This document shows, piece after piece, positions 1 through 7,991 of a DNA stretch of 64,000 bases (its first letter is position 1; every line of letters begins with the position of its first letter). The stretch is from positions 42,070-106,069 of the forward strand of contig USQQ01000006.1 in the NCBI GenBank assembly GCA_900556875.1, written 5' to 3'. Under the pieces are notes generated by a model that worked only from the letters and a program-made list of their open reading frames with translations, ran no database searches and was not told where the DNA came from. The translations under genes were made by a program, and so were the position numbers. This DNA is from an uncultured Collinsella sp. GTDB lineage: Bacteria > Actinomycetota > Coriobacteriia > Coriobacteriales > Coriobacteriaceae.

Positions 1-20
1 AGTTCTTGGAGCTCGGCCAT
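1..20 (-). CDS. 5' end of an unidentified gene, cut by the window edge
   Basis: Reading leftward, an ATG at 20-18 opens Met-Ala-Glu-Leu-Gln-Glu and runs off the window. It is preceded by AAAGGA at 32-27 with a six-base spacer, a good ribosome binding site. Only six codons are visible, so no function can be given. It would be divergent from the lysine operon and share the 21-171 spacer with it. Confidence 0.45.
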
Positions 21-171
21 ATTGGTTCCTTTCGTAGGTGCGCGTCGGCTGCTATCTATTGTGCCGCAAGATTGCTACACCCTTATTTCCAGCATATCCC
101 TGCATTTTTTAAACGTTATATACGAATACTCTTGTTTGGTAAAGTGCAACGTGGTAGGGTCGTTACCACTT

Positions 172-328
172 GATAGAGGCGCGGGCACGAAGAGCCGCGG
201 GCGAGCCGGCAGGCTTTGACCCCGCGGGGAGGCGAAACCCGCCGAACTGGGTTTTTCGGGCACGAACAGCCTGGTGGGCCTGCGGGAAACACCCGCAGGA
301 CTGTCTGCAGCAATGCGGGAGCGCTATC
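172..328 (+). promoter_or_regulatory. Lysine riboswitch (L box) aptamer
   Basis: This is the lysine-sensing leader of the following lysine biosynthesis operon. It shows the family's conserved blocks in order: GATAGAGGCGCGG at the 5' side of P1, an ACGAAGAG block, GGGGAGGCG followed by CGCCGAA, an ACTGTC block near 300, and the closing GCGCTATC at 321-328 that pairs back to GATAG at 172-176. In this class lysine binding normally turns expression off. No U-tract terminator lies before the gene, so control is probably at translation. GCTATC (323-328) can pair instead with GATAGC (383-388) beside the ribosome binding site, and CGCTAT (343-348) with ATAGCG (384-389). Which of these is the switch was not resolved. 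Confidence 0.85.
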
Positions 329-399
329 CGGACATTGGGTCCACGCTATGCGGATTCGATGCGCAGGTAGCGCCGTCTGGATAGCGAGGTTTACGGGAC

Positions 400-2709
400 A
401 TGTCATTGACTCCCAACGAGGCATATGCGGCCAAGCAGCCGTTTGTGGACAAGGAGACGCTCGAGCATATCGTCGAGCAGTTCCCCACGCCGTTTCATCT
501 ATACGACGAGGCGGGCATCCGCCGCAACATGCAAGAAGTGCGCGACGCCTTTGCATGGAACCCGGGCTTTAAGGAATACTTTGCCGTCAAGGCCAACCCC
601 AACCCGGCACTCATCTCCATTCTCAACGAATACGGCTGCGGCTGCGATTGCTCGAGCTATACCGAGCTCATGATCGCCCGCTCGCTGGGCATCACCGGAC
701 ACGACATCATGTTCTCGTCCAACGACACACCGGCGGCGGACTTTGAGCTCGCCGACAAGCTGGGTGCCATCGTCAACTTTGACGACATCAGCCACATCGA
801 GTTCTTTGAGCGCGTTGCGGGACCCATCCCCAAGACGGTCAGCTGCCGCTTTAATCCGGGCGGCCTATTCCAGCTCTCCAACGGCATCATGGATAACCCC
901 GGCGACTCCAAATACGGCATGACCACCGAGCAGCTCTTCGAGGCCTTCCGCATGCTCAAGGCCAAGGGCGCCGAGGACTTTGGCATCCACGCATTCCTTG
1001 CCAGCAACACCGTCACCAACGACTACTACCCCAAGCTTGCGCGCATCCTCTTTGAGCTTGCCGTGCGCCTGGAGCGTGAAACGGGCGCACATGTCGCCTT
1101 TATCAATCTGTCCGGCGGTGTGGGTATCCCCTACCTGCCCGAGCAGCAGGCTAACGACATCCGTGCCATCGGCGAGGGCGTACACGCGGCCTACGACGAG
1201 ATCTTGGTTCCCGCCGGCATGGGCGATGTGGCGATTTGCACCGAGATGGGTCGCTTTATGATGGGCCCCTACGGCTGCCTGGTGACCAAGGCCATCCACG
1301 AAAAGCAGATCTACAAGGACTATATCGGCGTGGACGCAAGCGCCGTCGATCTGATCCGTCCTGCCATGTATGGCGCTTACCACCACATTACGGTGATGGG
1401 ACAGCCGGGTGGCGCCGACAAGACCGCAGCACCCGTTACGGACACCTACGACATCACGGGCAATCTGTGTGAGAACAATGACAAGTTCGCCATTGATCGC
1501 GAGTTGCCGCATATCGACATGGGCGACCTGCTCGTGATCCACGATACCGGCGCGCATGGCTACTCCATGGGCTACAACTACAACGGCCGTCTGCGCTCCG
1601 CCGAGGTGCTGCTGCGCCCCGATGGCTCGGCCGACCTCATCCGCCGTGCTGAGCGCCCGGGCGATTACTTTGCCACGCTCGACGTGCTGCCTAGCGGCCG
1701 AGAGCTGCTGGCCAAGTCGCGCGCCGAAAGCGCCCGCCGTCGCGCCCAGGACGAGCGTCTGGCCGTCGCCGCTCAGTGGAACAAACGCATCCAGATCGCG
1801 GAAGCGAAGGAGAAGAACATGGATATCCGCAACCTCGAGGGTTCGATCGTCGCCCTCGTCACGCCGTTTAAAAAGGACGGAAGCGTCGACTTTGACGCGC
1901 TCGAGCGCCTTATCGATTTCCACCTGCAAAACGGTACCGACGCCATCCTCACCCTGGGCACCACCGGCGAGAGCGCCACGATGACTGACGATGAGGACAA
2001 CTCCGTTGTCGCCGCGGTGGTCAAGCAGGTTGCAGGCCGTGTCCCCGTCATCGCCGGCTCGGGCTCCAACTCCACGCAGACCATGCTCACCAAGTCGCTC
2101 ACCTATCAGGGCCTGGGCGCCGACGGCCTGCTGCTCATTACCCCCTACTACAACAAGTCCAACGAGGAGGGCATCTACCAGCACTTTAAGACCGTTGCCG
2201 ATGCCGTAGATATCCCCTGCATCCTGTACAACATCCCCGGCCGCTGCGGCTGCGGCATCAGCGAGCGCAACGTAGAGCGCTTGGCCGCGCACCCCAACAT
2301 CATGGGTATTAAAGAAGCCTCGGGCAACGTCGCCTACGCGGCCAAGATCGCCCACCTGCTGTCCGATGACTTCCGCATGTACTCGGGCGAGGACGCCCTC
2401 ACCGTGCCGCTCATGAGCCTGGGCGCCTCGGGCACCATCAGTGTGTGGGCCGATGTTCAGCCGCAGCTCGTGCACGACATGTGCCGCGCCTATCTGGACG
2501 GCGACGTAGCGCGCGCCCGCGATATCCAGATTGCCGGCCAGCCGCTCATCAATGCCCTCTTTAGCGAGGTCAACCCCATCCCAGTTAAGGAAGCGCTCGC
2601 CCAGATGGGTATGATCGAGGCAAACTACCGCATGCCGCTGTGCCCCATGGCCAACGACACGCGAGCCGCACTTACCGATGCTCTGAAGGGAGCTGGTCTG
2701 CTTGATTAA
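400..2709 (+). CDS. lysA-dapA: Diaminopimelate decarboxylase fused in frame to dihydrodipicolinate synthase (LysA-DapA)
   Basis: One uninterrupted 769-codon frame carries two lysine-pathway enzymes. Residues 1 to about 430 are a PLP-dependent diaminopimelate decarboxylase (last step): FAVKAN with PLP lysine about 64, SGGVGIPY, a CENND substrate-site variant and a YNYNGRLRSAE block. Residues about 430-473 form a charged, Ala/Arg/Glu-rich, probably helical linker. Residues 474-769 are a full-length DapA (first committed step): TTGES, a YNIPGR block and Schiff-base lysine about 638 in GIKEASG. These enzymes are separate in the organisms I know. ATG 1819 at the DapA boundary has its own AAGGAG, so free DapA may also be made. 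dapB overlaps the end by eight bases. A lost stop codon between formerly separate genes is the simplest origin; a sequencing error cannot be excluded. Confidence 0.88.
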   Translation: MSLTPNEAYAAKQPFVDKETLEHIVEQFPTPFHLYDEAGIRRNMQEVRDAFAWNPGFKEYFAVKANPNPALISILNEYGCGCDCSSYTELMIARSLGITGHDIMFSSNDTPAADFELADKLGAIVNFDDISHIEFFERVAGPIPKTVSCRFNPGGLFQLSNGIMDNPGDSKYGMTTEQLFEAFRMLKAKGAEDFGIHAFLASNTVTNDYYPKLARILFELAVRLERETGAHVAFINLSGGVGIPYLPEQQANDIRAIGEGVHAAYDEILVPAGMGDVAICTEMGRFMMGPYGCLVTKAIHEKQIYKDYIGVDASAVDLIRPAMYGAYHHITVMGQPGGADKTAAPVTDTYDITGNLCENNDKFAIDRELPHIDMGDLLVIHDTGAHGYSMGYNYNGRLRSAEVLLRPDGSADLIRRAERPGDYFATLDVLPSGRELLAKSRAESARRRAQDERLAVAAQWNKRIQIAEAKEKNMDIRNLEGSIVALVTPFKKDGSVDFDALERLIDFHLQNGTDAILTLGTTGESATMTDDEDNSVVAAVVKQVAGRVPVIAGSGSNSTQTMLTKSLTYQGLGADGLLLITPYYNKSNEEGIYQHFKTVADAVDIPCILYNIPGRCGCGISERNVERLAAHPNIMGIKEASGNVAYAAKIAHLLSDDFRMYSGEDALTVPLMSLGASGTISVWADVQPQLVHDMCRAYLDGDVARARDIQIAGQPLINALFSEVNPIPVKEALAQMGMIEANYRMPLCPMANDTRAALTDALKGAGLLD
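1807..1821 (+). promoter_or_regulatory. Internal ribosome binding site and start codon for the DapA half
   Basis: AAGGAG at 1807-1812 is followed by a six-base spacer and ATG at 1819-1821, exactly where the DapA domain begins (Met-Asp-Ile-Arg-Asn-Leu). Spacing and match are as good as those of stand-alone genes in this window. This suggests dapA was, or still is, independently translated although no stop codon separates it from lysA. Confidence 0.6.
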
Positions 2710-3442
2710 GACCGTCATTATGGGAACGGGCCGCATGGGCTCGCTCATCCGCACTACCGCCGAAGGCATTGTCGACGCCGCCGGGCAGCCCGTTTTTGAT
2801 ATCGTGGCCCACATCGGCTTCGACTTGTCCGAGCTCGAGAGCGCCCCGGCAGCCGACGTCATCATCGACTTCTCGAACGTCGTGACCTTCGATGCCGTCG
2901 TCGCCTATGTCGAGTGCACGGGCGCGGCGTTGGTCTCGGGCACTACAGGCTACACACCCGAGCAGATGGATCGCCTGCGCGAGCTGGGTCAGAACGCCCG
3001 CGTCATGCACTCCGGCAATTACTCCATCGGTATCGCAGCCCTGCGTCATCTGGTAGCACAGGCCACACGCGAGCTGCCCGGCTTTGACTGCGAAATCGTC
3101 GAGACGCACCATAACCAAAAGGTCGATGCCCCCAGCGGCACTGCAAAGCTGCTGCTCGACGCCGTAGTCGAGGCCGAGCCCAAGGCAGGCTACCACCCCG
3201 TCTATGGCCGCGAGGGCATGTGCGGAGCGCGCGACCCCAAGGAGATCGGCATGCACTCGCTGCGCGGTGGCACTGTCGCCGGCGTGCACGAAGTGAGTTT
3301 CTTTGGCCAGGACGAAGAAGTCACGCTCACGCATCGCGCCACAAGCCGTCAGATCTTCGTCAACGGCGCCCTGGCAGCCGCGCAGAAGCTCGTCACCCGC
3401 GAGCACGGCTTCTATACGTTCGACCAGGTCATGTTTGCCTAA
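2702..3442 (+). CDS. dapB: 4-hydroxy-tetrahydrodipicolinate reductase
   Basis: DapB reduces the DapA product with NAD(P)H to tetrahydrodipicolinate in the cytosol. The 246-residue protein shows the N-terminal dinucleotide fold (MGTGRMGS), an SGTTGY block, HSGNYSIG, and the catalytic ETHHNQK...SGTAK region with the paired histidines and the lysine. The likely start is TTG at 2702, inside the last codons of the fused lysA-dapA gene, with GGGAG about nine bases upstream, so translation is probably coupled. Length is close to the usual 240-270. Identification is firm; the TTG start is the least certain part. Confidence 0.93.
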   Translation: MIKTVIMGTGRMGSLIRTTAEGIVDAAGQPVFDIVAHIGFDLSELESAPAADVIIDFSNVVTFDAVVAYVECTGAALVSGTTGYTPEQMDRLRELGQNARVMHSGNYSIGIAALRHLVAQATRELPGFDCEIVETHHNQKVDAPSGTAKLLLDAVVEAEPKAGYHPVYGREGMCGARDPKEIGMHSLRGGTVAGVHEVSFFGQDEEVTLTHRATSRQIFVNGALAAAQKLVTREHGFYTFDQVMFA

Positions 3443-3481
3443 CCAGGTATCAACCGGATCCACCCAAAGGAGAGACAGCAA

Positions 3482-4201
3482 ATGAGCAATGCAGCCGAGA
3501 TGGATGCCCAGGAGATTATCAACTACATCGCCACAGCGCCCAAAAAGACGCCCGTCAAACTGTACGTGCGCGAGAAGCCCGGCATGAAGGTCCAGTGGGG
3601 CAATGCGCACGTCTACGGCGGTCGTCGTGGCAAGACCGTCTTTGGTGACTGGGATGAGCTCAAAGCCATCCTTGATGCCAATGCCGATTCCATCGATTAC
3701 TACGATGTGGAGAACGATTGCCGCAACTCCGCCGTGCCCATGCTCGACCTTAAGGGCATCAACGCCCGCATCGAGCCGGGCGCGATCATCCGTGACCGCG
3801 TCGAGATCGGCGATCGCGCCGTCATCATGATGGGTGCCATCATCAATATCGGCTCCGTCATCGGTGAGGGCTCCATGATCGACATGGGCGCCGTGCTGGG
3901 CGGCCGCGCCACAGTGGGCAAGAACTGCCACATCGGCGCTGGAACCGTGTTGGCAGGCGTCGTTGAACCCGCAAGCGCCACGCCCGTCATCATCGAGGAC
4001 GATGTCATGATCGGCGCCAACGCCGTGGTCCTGGAAGGCGTGCACGTAGGCAAGGGCGCTGTCGTTGCCGCCGGCGCCGTGTGCGTCGAGGACGTCCCCG
4101 CTGGTGCCGTCGTGGCCGGCGTCCCCGCCCGCGTCATCAAGATGCGCGACGAGAAGACCGACAGCAAGACCGGACTCGAGGAAGGCTTACGCCGGCTGTA
4201 G
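3482..4201 (+). CDS. dapH: Tetrahydrodipicolinate N-acetyltransferase (DapH/DapD type)
   Basis: This enzyme acetylates tetrahydrodipicolinate and so commits lysine synthesis to the N-acetyl branch. The 239 residues have the small N-terminal domain typical of DapH (about 1-85), then a left-handed beta helix of hexapeptide repeats (I-G-x-x-A/V patterns, about 95-215). AAAGGAGA lies eight bases before the ATG. It follows dapB by 39 bases and is the last gene of the riboswitch-led operon. The N-acetyl aminotransferase and deacetylase needed next are not in this operon; the aminotransferase at 7992-9155 is a possible but unproven candidate for the former. Confidence 0.9.
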   Translation: MSNAAEMDAQEIINYIATAPKKTPVKLYVREKPGMKVQWGNAHVYGGRRGKTVFGDWDELKAILDANADSIDYYDVENDCRNSAVPMLDLKGINARIEPGAIIRDRVEIGDRAVIMMGAIINIGSVIGEGSMIDMGAVLGGRATVGKNCHIGAGTVLAGVVEPASATPVIIEDDVMIGANAVVLEGVHVGKGAVVAAGAVCVEDVPAGAVVAGVPARVIKMRDEKTDSKTGLEEGLRRL

Positions 4202-4203
4202 AA

Positions 4204-4231
4204 GTTACGCGGTTTTACCAAACCGCGTAAC
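4204..4231 (+). repeat. Perfect 12-bp hairpin after dapH
   Basis: GTTACGCGGTTT at 4204-4215 and its exact complement at 4220-4231 enclose a four-base loop just past the dapH stop. No T-run follows on the plus strand, so it is not a textbook intrinsic terminator. It may act as a 3'-end or RNA-stability hairpin. Confidence 0.6.
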
Positions 4232-4244
4232 GGCTCGACGCTGC

Positions 4245-4342
4245 AAACGCCCCTAAGCGGCAATCTGACGTTCAATCGTCGGTCGCGTACCGAAGTACGC
4301 TTCCCTCCTCTTTCACGTCACCTTGCTCGCCTAGGGGCGTTT
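4245..4342. other. Candidate structured RNA or DNA element with three stems
   Basis: AAACGCCCCTA at 4245-4255 pairs with TAGGGGCGTTT at 4332-4342. Inside lie two further hairpins: GACG/CGTC at 4267-4280 with a six-base loop, and GCGTAC/GTACGC at 4285-4300 closed by CGAA. A pyrimidine-rich stretch containing CCTCCT (4304-4309) resembles an anti-Shine-Dalgarno sequence. No gene starts here. I do not recognise it as a known RNA family. The strand is not determined because the pairing is symmetric. Confidence 0.4.
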
Positions 4343-4388
4343 TCGCTGACGTATGCTCAGTCTGCAACTCAATTCAGCTCCAAGCAAA

Positions 4389-4428
4389 AAGGCCGAAGCC
4401 CTCATCCGAGGCTTCGGCCTTTGTTTTT
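4389..4428. terminator. Bidirectional intrinsic terminator between convergent genes
   Basis: AAGGCCGAAGCC at 4389-4400 pairs perfectly with 4410-4421 around a nine-base loop, with a T-rich run on the plus side and an A-run (4386-4390) that gives U's on the minus side. It separates the dap operon from the convergent nucleoid-protein gene. Confidence 0.85.
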
Positions 4429-4448
4429 CTGCAGCGTCCAAGCGCAGT

Positions 4449-5453
4449 TTATCGATTCTCGATGCTGCCGATATTCTTGAGCTCGATGGAGATGAGGCCG
4501 TTGGGCTCGTTGACAAACTCGATGTACTCGGAGTTCGAACCCATCTCGGCCGGGAAGCTGATCTCGATACCCGTATCGGTACGAATCTTATGATTGCGCA
4601 CCGCCGCGCGCTCGACCTGCTTGCGCTCCACGGGAACGCGCTCGGGAACCTTCTCCTCGGTCAGTGCCGCGCGCACACTTTCCTTGATGACCGGTTCGTC
4701 CTCAAAGACCTCATCGACGATATCCCAGGGCGGAAGCTCCTCGTCATCCTCGACCTTCTCGGCCACAGCGGCCTTAACCTTGGCGAGCGCCACGGCCGTG
4801 TTGGCGCCGTGCTCCTCGGCGACTTCCTCGACCACACGCGTCACGGTGTCGATGACCTCCTTGCCCGATACGCCCGTGTCGCACTGCAGCAGGCCATCGG
4901 GGATAAGCATACGGTCCTCGCCGGCAATCTTGCGCTTCTTGTCCACGTAGCCAATCTCCATGGTACTCGCGCGTACGATGGCATAGCTCGGCACCTTTTG
5001 CGAGGGGTTCGGCAGAATGGCGTAGTGGCGCGCGATGTCGTTGCGCACCTCTCCCTCCTCGCGGCCCACTTCGTGCATAAAAGCCTGCTTGGAGCCCAGC
5101 AGCATCACGGCAAACCAGCGGGCATCCTCATCGTCGTCAAAATCGGCCACGAGCACGTCGGTGGACTCGGCTTTCTCGGCTTTGGTGAGCTCGGAGGAGA
5201 TAAACTCCGCAATCTGCTGCGACAGGTCCACGAACTCGCGCTCGCCAAAGAAATAGCCCTTGAGCTCGCCGCCAAACGCAGAGTTCTCGGCAAACGTGGC
5301 GCGTTTATTGTCGGCCGAGGTACGTGCGCGGCGCAGATGCGTGGTCACGAAGTTGCGCACGGTACGACTCTCGATATCGAGCTCGCGCTGGCTCATAACG
5401 TTGACGGCAGAGTCAAAGTCCAGGATATGCAGAATCGCGTGATTGATTTTCAT
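4449..5453 (-). CDS. 37-kDa nucleoid-associated protein (NdpA/YejK family)
   Basis: A 334-residue protein of the NA37 family, whose members bind DNA and are associated with the bacterial nucleoid. The start MKINHAILH and the following segment with conserved aspartates match the family, as does the acidic middle part (FDDDEDARWFAVMLL). No membrane segment is seen. I chose ATG 5453 over ATG 5462 because the family normally begins MKIxxAIxH; ribosome binding sites are weak for both. The gene stands alone and ends at the shared terminator with the dap operon. Confidence 0.8.
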   Translation of the reverse strand: MKINHAILHILDFDSAVNVMSQRELDIESRTVRNFVTTHLRRARTSADNKRATFAENSAFGGELKGYFFGEREFVDLSQQIAEFISSELTKAEKAESTDVLVADFDDDEDARWFAVMLLGSKQAFMHEVGREEGEVRNDIARHYAILPNPSQKVPSYAIVRASTMEIGYVDKKRKIAGEDRMLIPDGLLQCDTGVSGKEVIDTVTRVVEEVAEEHGANTAVALAKVKAAVAEKVEDDEELPPWDIVDEVFEDEPVIKESVRAALTEEKVPERVPVERKQVERAAVRNHKIRTDTGIEISFPAEMGSNSEYIEFVNEPNGLISIELKNIGSIENR

Positions 5454-5527
5454 ATACGGCATTCCGTTCTAGATCGATTTCGGCACGAACCAGTATAGCG
5501 GTCGAGCCCTCCCCGAGCGCATCGAAG

Positions 5528-5562
5528 ATTGGTGCATCGGGGACAGGTTGCTTTGCACCAAT
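5528..5562. repeat. Short hairpin repeat with GGGGACAGGTT core (copy 1)
   Basis: Nine-base arms ATTGGTGCA and TGCACCAAT at 5528-5536 and 5554-5562 enclose GGGGACAGGTT (5539-5549). A sister copy lies at 6743-6773, so the two flank the DUF2974 gene. They resemble REP-type intergenic repeats with a conserved GG(T/A)CAGG core. Confidence 0.6.
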
Positions 5563-5564
5563 GG

Positions 5565-6725
5565 CTAGCGCAGAAGCTCGGACTGCCAAGCCTCGAGCTG
5601 TTCTGTCAGACTCTTACCGGCAGTGGACATGTCGATCTGGGGTCGTTTGGGCAGCAGCGCGCATTTAAGGATTGCCACGATAGTCTGCGAGACAAAGCGT
5701 CGCGTATCCTCGTCAAAGCCTTGCGCAGCCTGGAGCATCACGGGCAGGCTCTCGCGCAGATTCCCGGCGATATCCGCAAACCGCTCAGCACCCGTAGCCT
5801 CAAACACGGAGAACAACGCATCTACAAAACGCTCGCGCTCGCTAGGCGACACTGCAAGCAGCATCTCGCGAATGGAGCCATCAACGTATCGAGCACCGGC
5901 GGACAGGCGCTCACAGTACACGAAGTCGCGACCATCAACCACCCAGCTAAAGGGATTGTGCTGCAGCAGGCTGAACTCGGTGCTCTCAACGATGGCATAG
6001 TCCTCCTGTGTCTCGAACATCATGCCAAAGATCGACGACCGAGGTAGCGTCTTGTCGATTCGACCGCAAAGATCGGCAAAGGCGTTGCCGTTCAGAAACT
6101 CCTCGACGAAGCCCGGACCATCATGGGAATACACCCGTTCGATTCGCTCGCGGGCGACATCGGAGCACATCGCCGCACCGTACACCGCAAGGTTTCCACC
6201 CTTGGAATGACCTCCGCACAAAAGCGGCCCGTCAATCGCATCCGCCGCCTCGTCCACATAACGTACCGCGGATTCCTGGGCCGGCACAGGACACCGAAAC
6301 GCCATGTTAAAGTCCTCTTTCCAGCCCACAATCGTGCTGTCGGTCCCCCGAAAGGAAAGATAACTAAACCCCGCCGGAAACCGGAACGCCATGGCTGCAA
6401 ACTGCTCTGTCGCTACCACATCGCTCACGGCACGATAGCCGCAAACGTGCACGCCACGGTAGCGAGGGCTTGCTGCCACGGCCTCCAACAAGGCCCTGCT
6501 CCCCTCTGGGTCCCACAAGTCGTCAATCATGTCCCGGTAGCACTCGGCACGCAGCAGCTCGCGTACGTCTAGGCCCTGCCAGTTCGTCAGCTCCGCCATA
6601 TCACCCGGCAAACGCAAATAAGACAACCACGCAAAGACCAGGCTATCCACCGCGCAGAACGACCGCTCCTCAAACGGATCAAACACCGTCTGGGCATAGG
6701 TCAAAAAATTAGGCGAATCCGACAT
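5565..6725 (-). CDS. DUF2974 (Mbeg1-like) alpha/beta hydrolase
   Basis: A 386-residue cytosolic protein with an alpha/beta-hydrolase core. The nucleophile elbow is GGHSKGG with serine about 174, preceded by FRGTD and followed by SHDGPGF near residue 210. Mbeg1-like proteins are lipase-class-3 relatives; substrates of most are unknown. No signal peptide is apparent. GGGAGGG precedes ATG 6725 at a short spacing. It is bracketed by two copies of a short hairpin repeat, which may mark a locus that moves or recombines as a unit. Confidence 0.75.
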   Translation of the reverse strand: MSDSPNFLTYAQTVFDPFEERSFCAVDSLVFAWLSYLRLPGDMAELTNWQGLDVRELLRAECYRDMIDDLWDPEGSRALLEAVAASPRYRGVHVCGYRAVSDVVATEQFAAMAFRFPAGFSYLSFRGTDSTIVGWKEDFNMAFRCPVPAQESAVRYVDEAADAIDGPLLCGGHSKGGNLAVYGAAMCSDVARERIERVYSHDGPGFVEEFLNGNAFADLCGRIDKTLPRSSIFGMMFETQEDYAIVESTEFSLLQHNPFSWVVDGRDFVYCERLSAGARYVDGSIREMLLAVSPSERERFVDALFSVFEATGAERFADIAGNLRESLPVMLQAAQGFDEDTRRFVSQTIVAILKCALLPKRPQIDMSTAGKSLTEQLEAWQSELLR

Positions 6726-6742
6726 GGCCCTCCCATCAACTA

Positions 6743-6773
6743 TGGTGCATTGGGGTCAGGTTACTTTGCACCA
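6743..6773. repeat. Short hairpin repeat with GGGGTCAGGTT core (copy 2)
   Basis: Arms TGGTGCA (6743-6749) and TGCACCA (6767-6773) enclose GGGGTCAGGTT (6752-6762). It is homologous to the copy at 5528-5562, differing mainly in the core third base and the loop edges. Confidence 0.6.
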
Positions 6774-6839
6774 AAAAGGCGCCCGGGCCGTGTGGACCCG
6801 GACGCCTTCATTGTAGCTTTTCGCTCTAGCGAGCTTGAT

Positions 6840-7790
6840 TTAGCAGGAGAAGTCGACGCTGTCGATGATGTCCTTGAGGGCCTTGGCGGAGGCGGTGAGC
6901 TCATGCTGCTCGTCATCGTTCAGCGGCACGGGGACGCGACAGACGACGCCGTCGCGGCCAACGACCGTCGGCATGGAGATGGCAAGATCGGACAGGCCAT
7001 ACTCGCCCACCATGAGCGAGGAGACGGGCAGAACGGTCTGCTCATCGCGCATGACGGCGGTGCAAATGCGCTTAACGGCCATGGCGACGCCATAGTAGGT
7101 GGCGTGCTTCTTCTCGATGATGGTGTAGGCGGAGTTCTTGACGTCCTCGGCGATACGCTTCTCGGCAGCCTCGTGCTCCAGATGACCGTGAAGCTCGCAG
7201 AAGGTGTTCAGCGGAACGCCGGCAACCTGAGCGCTGGACCAAGCGACAAACTCGGAGTCGCCGTGCTCACCCATGACATAGGCCTGGACATCGCGCGGGT
7301 CAACCTCGACGTGAGCGCCGAGCATCTGCTGCAGACGGCCGGTATCGAGCACGGTGCCGGAGCCGATGACATGGCCCTCGGGCAGGCCGGACATCTTGAT
7401 GGCGGCATAGGTCAGAACATCAACCGGGTTGGAGACGATGAGCAAAATGCCGTCGAAGCCAGACTTCTTAATCTCGGGGATAATGGACTTAAAGATGTTG
7501 ACGTTCTTGTTAACCAGATCCAGGCGGGTCTCACCGGGCTTCTGGGCAGCGCCAGCGGTGACGACGATCATGGCGGCGTCGGCGACATCGGAATAATCGC
7601 CGGCGTAGATCTTCATCGGCTCGGCAAACGTCATGCCGTGCGCGATATCCAGGGCTTCACCCTCGGCGCGGTTCTTGTCCACGTCGATGAGGACCATCTC
7701 GGAGAACAGACCGCTCTGCATCAACGCGAACGCCGACGACGAGCCGACGAAACCGCAGCCGACAATAGCGACCTTCTTCTCGTTAACCAT
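6840..7790 (-). CDS. ldh: L-lactate dehydrogenase
   Basis: Reduces pyruvate to L-lactate with NADH, re-oxidising the glycolytic cofactor during fermentation. The 316 residues show GCGFVGSS for NAD binding, the substrate loop AGAAQKPGETR with Gln 83 (malate dehydrogenases have Arg there), Arg 89, and the catalytic GEHGDSEF with His 176. ATG 7790 has GGGAG six bases upstream, and the NAD fold begins directly after it, so a longer upstream frame is not used. A 13-base hairpin (7817-7847) lies just before the ribosome binding site. The allosteric fructose-1,6-bisphosphate site was not assessed. Confidence 0.93.
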   Translation of the reverse strand: MVNEKKVAIVGCGFVGSSSAFALMQSGLFSEMVLIDVDKNRAEGEALDIAHGMTFAEPMKIYAGDYSDVADAAMIVVTAGAAQKPGETRLDLVNKNVNIFKSIIPEIKKSGFDGILLIVSNPVDVLTYAAIKMSGLPEGHVIGSGTVLDTGRLQQMLGAHVEVDPRDVQAYVMGEHGDSEFVAWSSAQVAGVPLNTFCELHGHLEHEAAEKRIAEDVKNSAYTIIEKKHATYYGVAMAVKRICTAVMRDEQTVLPVSSLMVGEYGLSDLAISMPTVVGRDGVVCRVPVPLNDDEQHELTASAKALKDIIDSVDFSC

Positions 7791-7816
7791 TAGAAACTCC
7801 CATCTCTCTCCACAAA

Positions 7817-7847
7817 CAAGCCGCCCGGGAACGACCCGAGCGGCTTG
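7817..7847 (-). terminator. Leader hairpin just upstream of ldh
   Basis: CAAGCCGCCCGGG (7817-7829) pairs with CCCGAGCGGCTTG (7835-7847) with one mismatch. On the minus strand it is followed by TTTGTGG and then the ldh ribosome binding site. It could terminate transcripts of the upstream aminotransferase or protect the ldh 5' end; the T-run is short. Confidence 0.45.
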
Positions 7848-7991
7848 CCGTAATCCCAATACATCCAATCGGGACTTTGATTATGCTCCTATTCGCAGCC
7901 AAATATCGACCGTTTACCGAAATTATTTGCAGGATTCGTAAAATAACTGCACGAAATCGGTTTCGAGCTATTGACGAGTCGAAATAGCCTT

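Noticed and set aside
865..2865. 666-codon minus-strand open frame opposite lysA-dapA
   Set aside because: It is antisense to clear enzymes, has no ribosome binding site, and its composition (His/Val/Asp/Gly-rich) is what GC-rich third positions give on the opposite strand.
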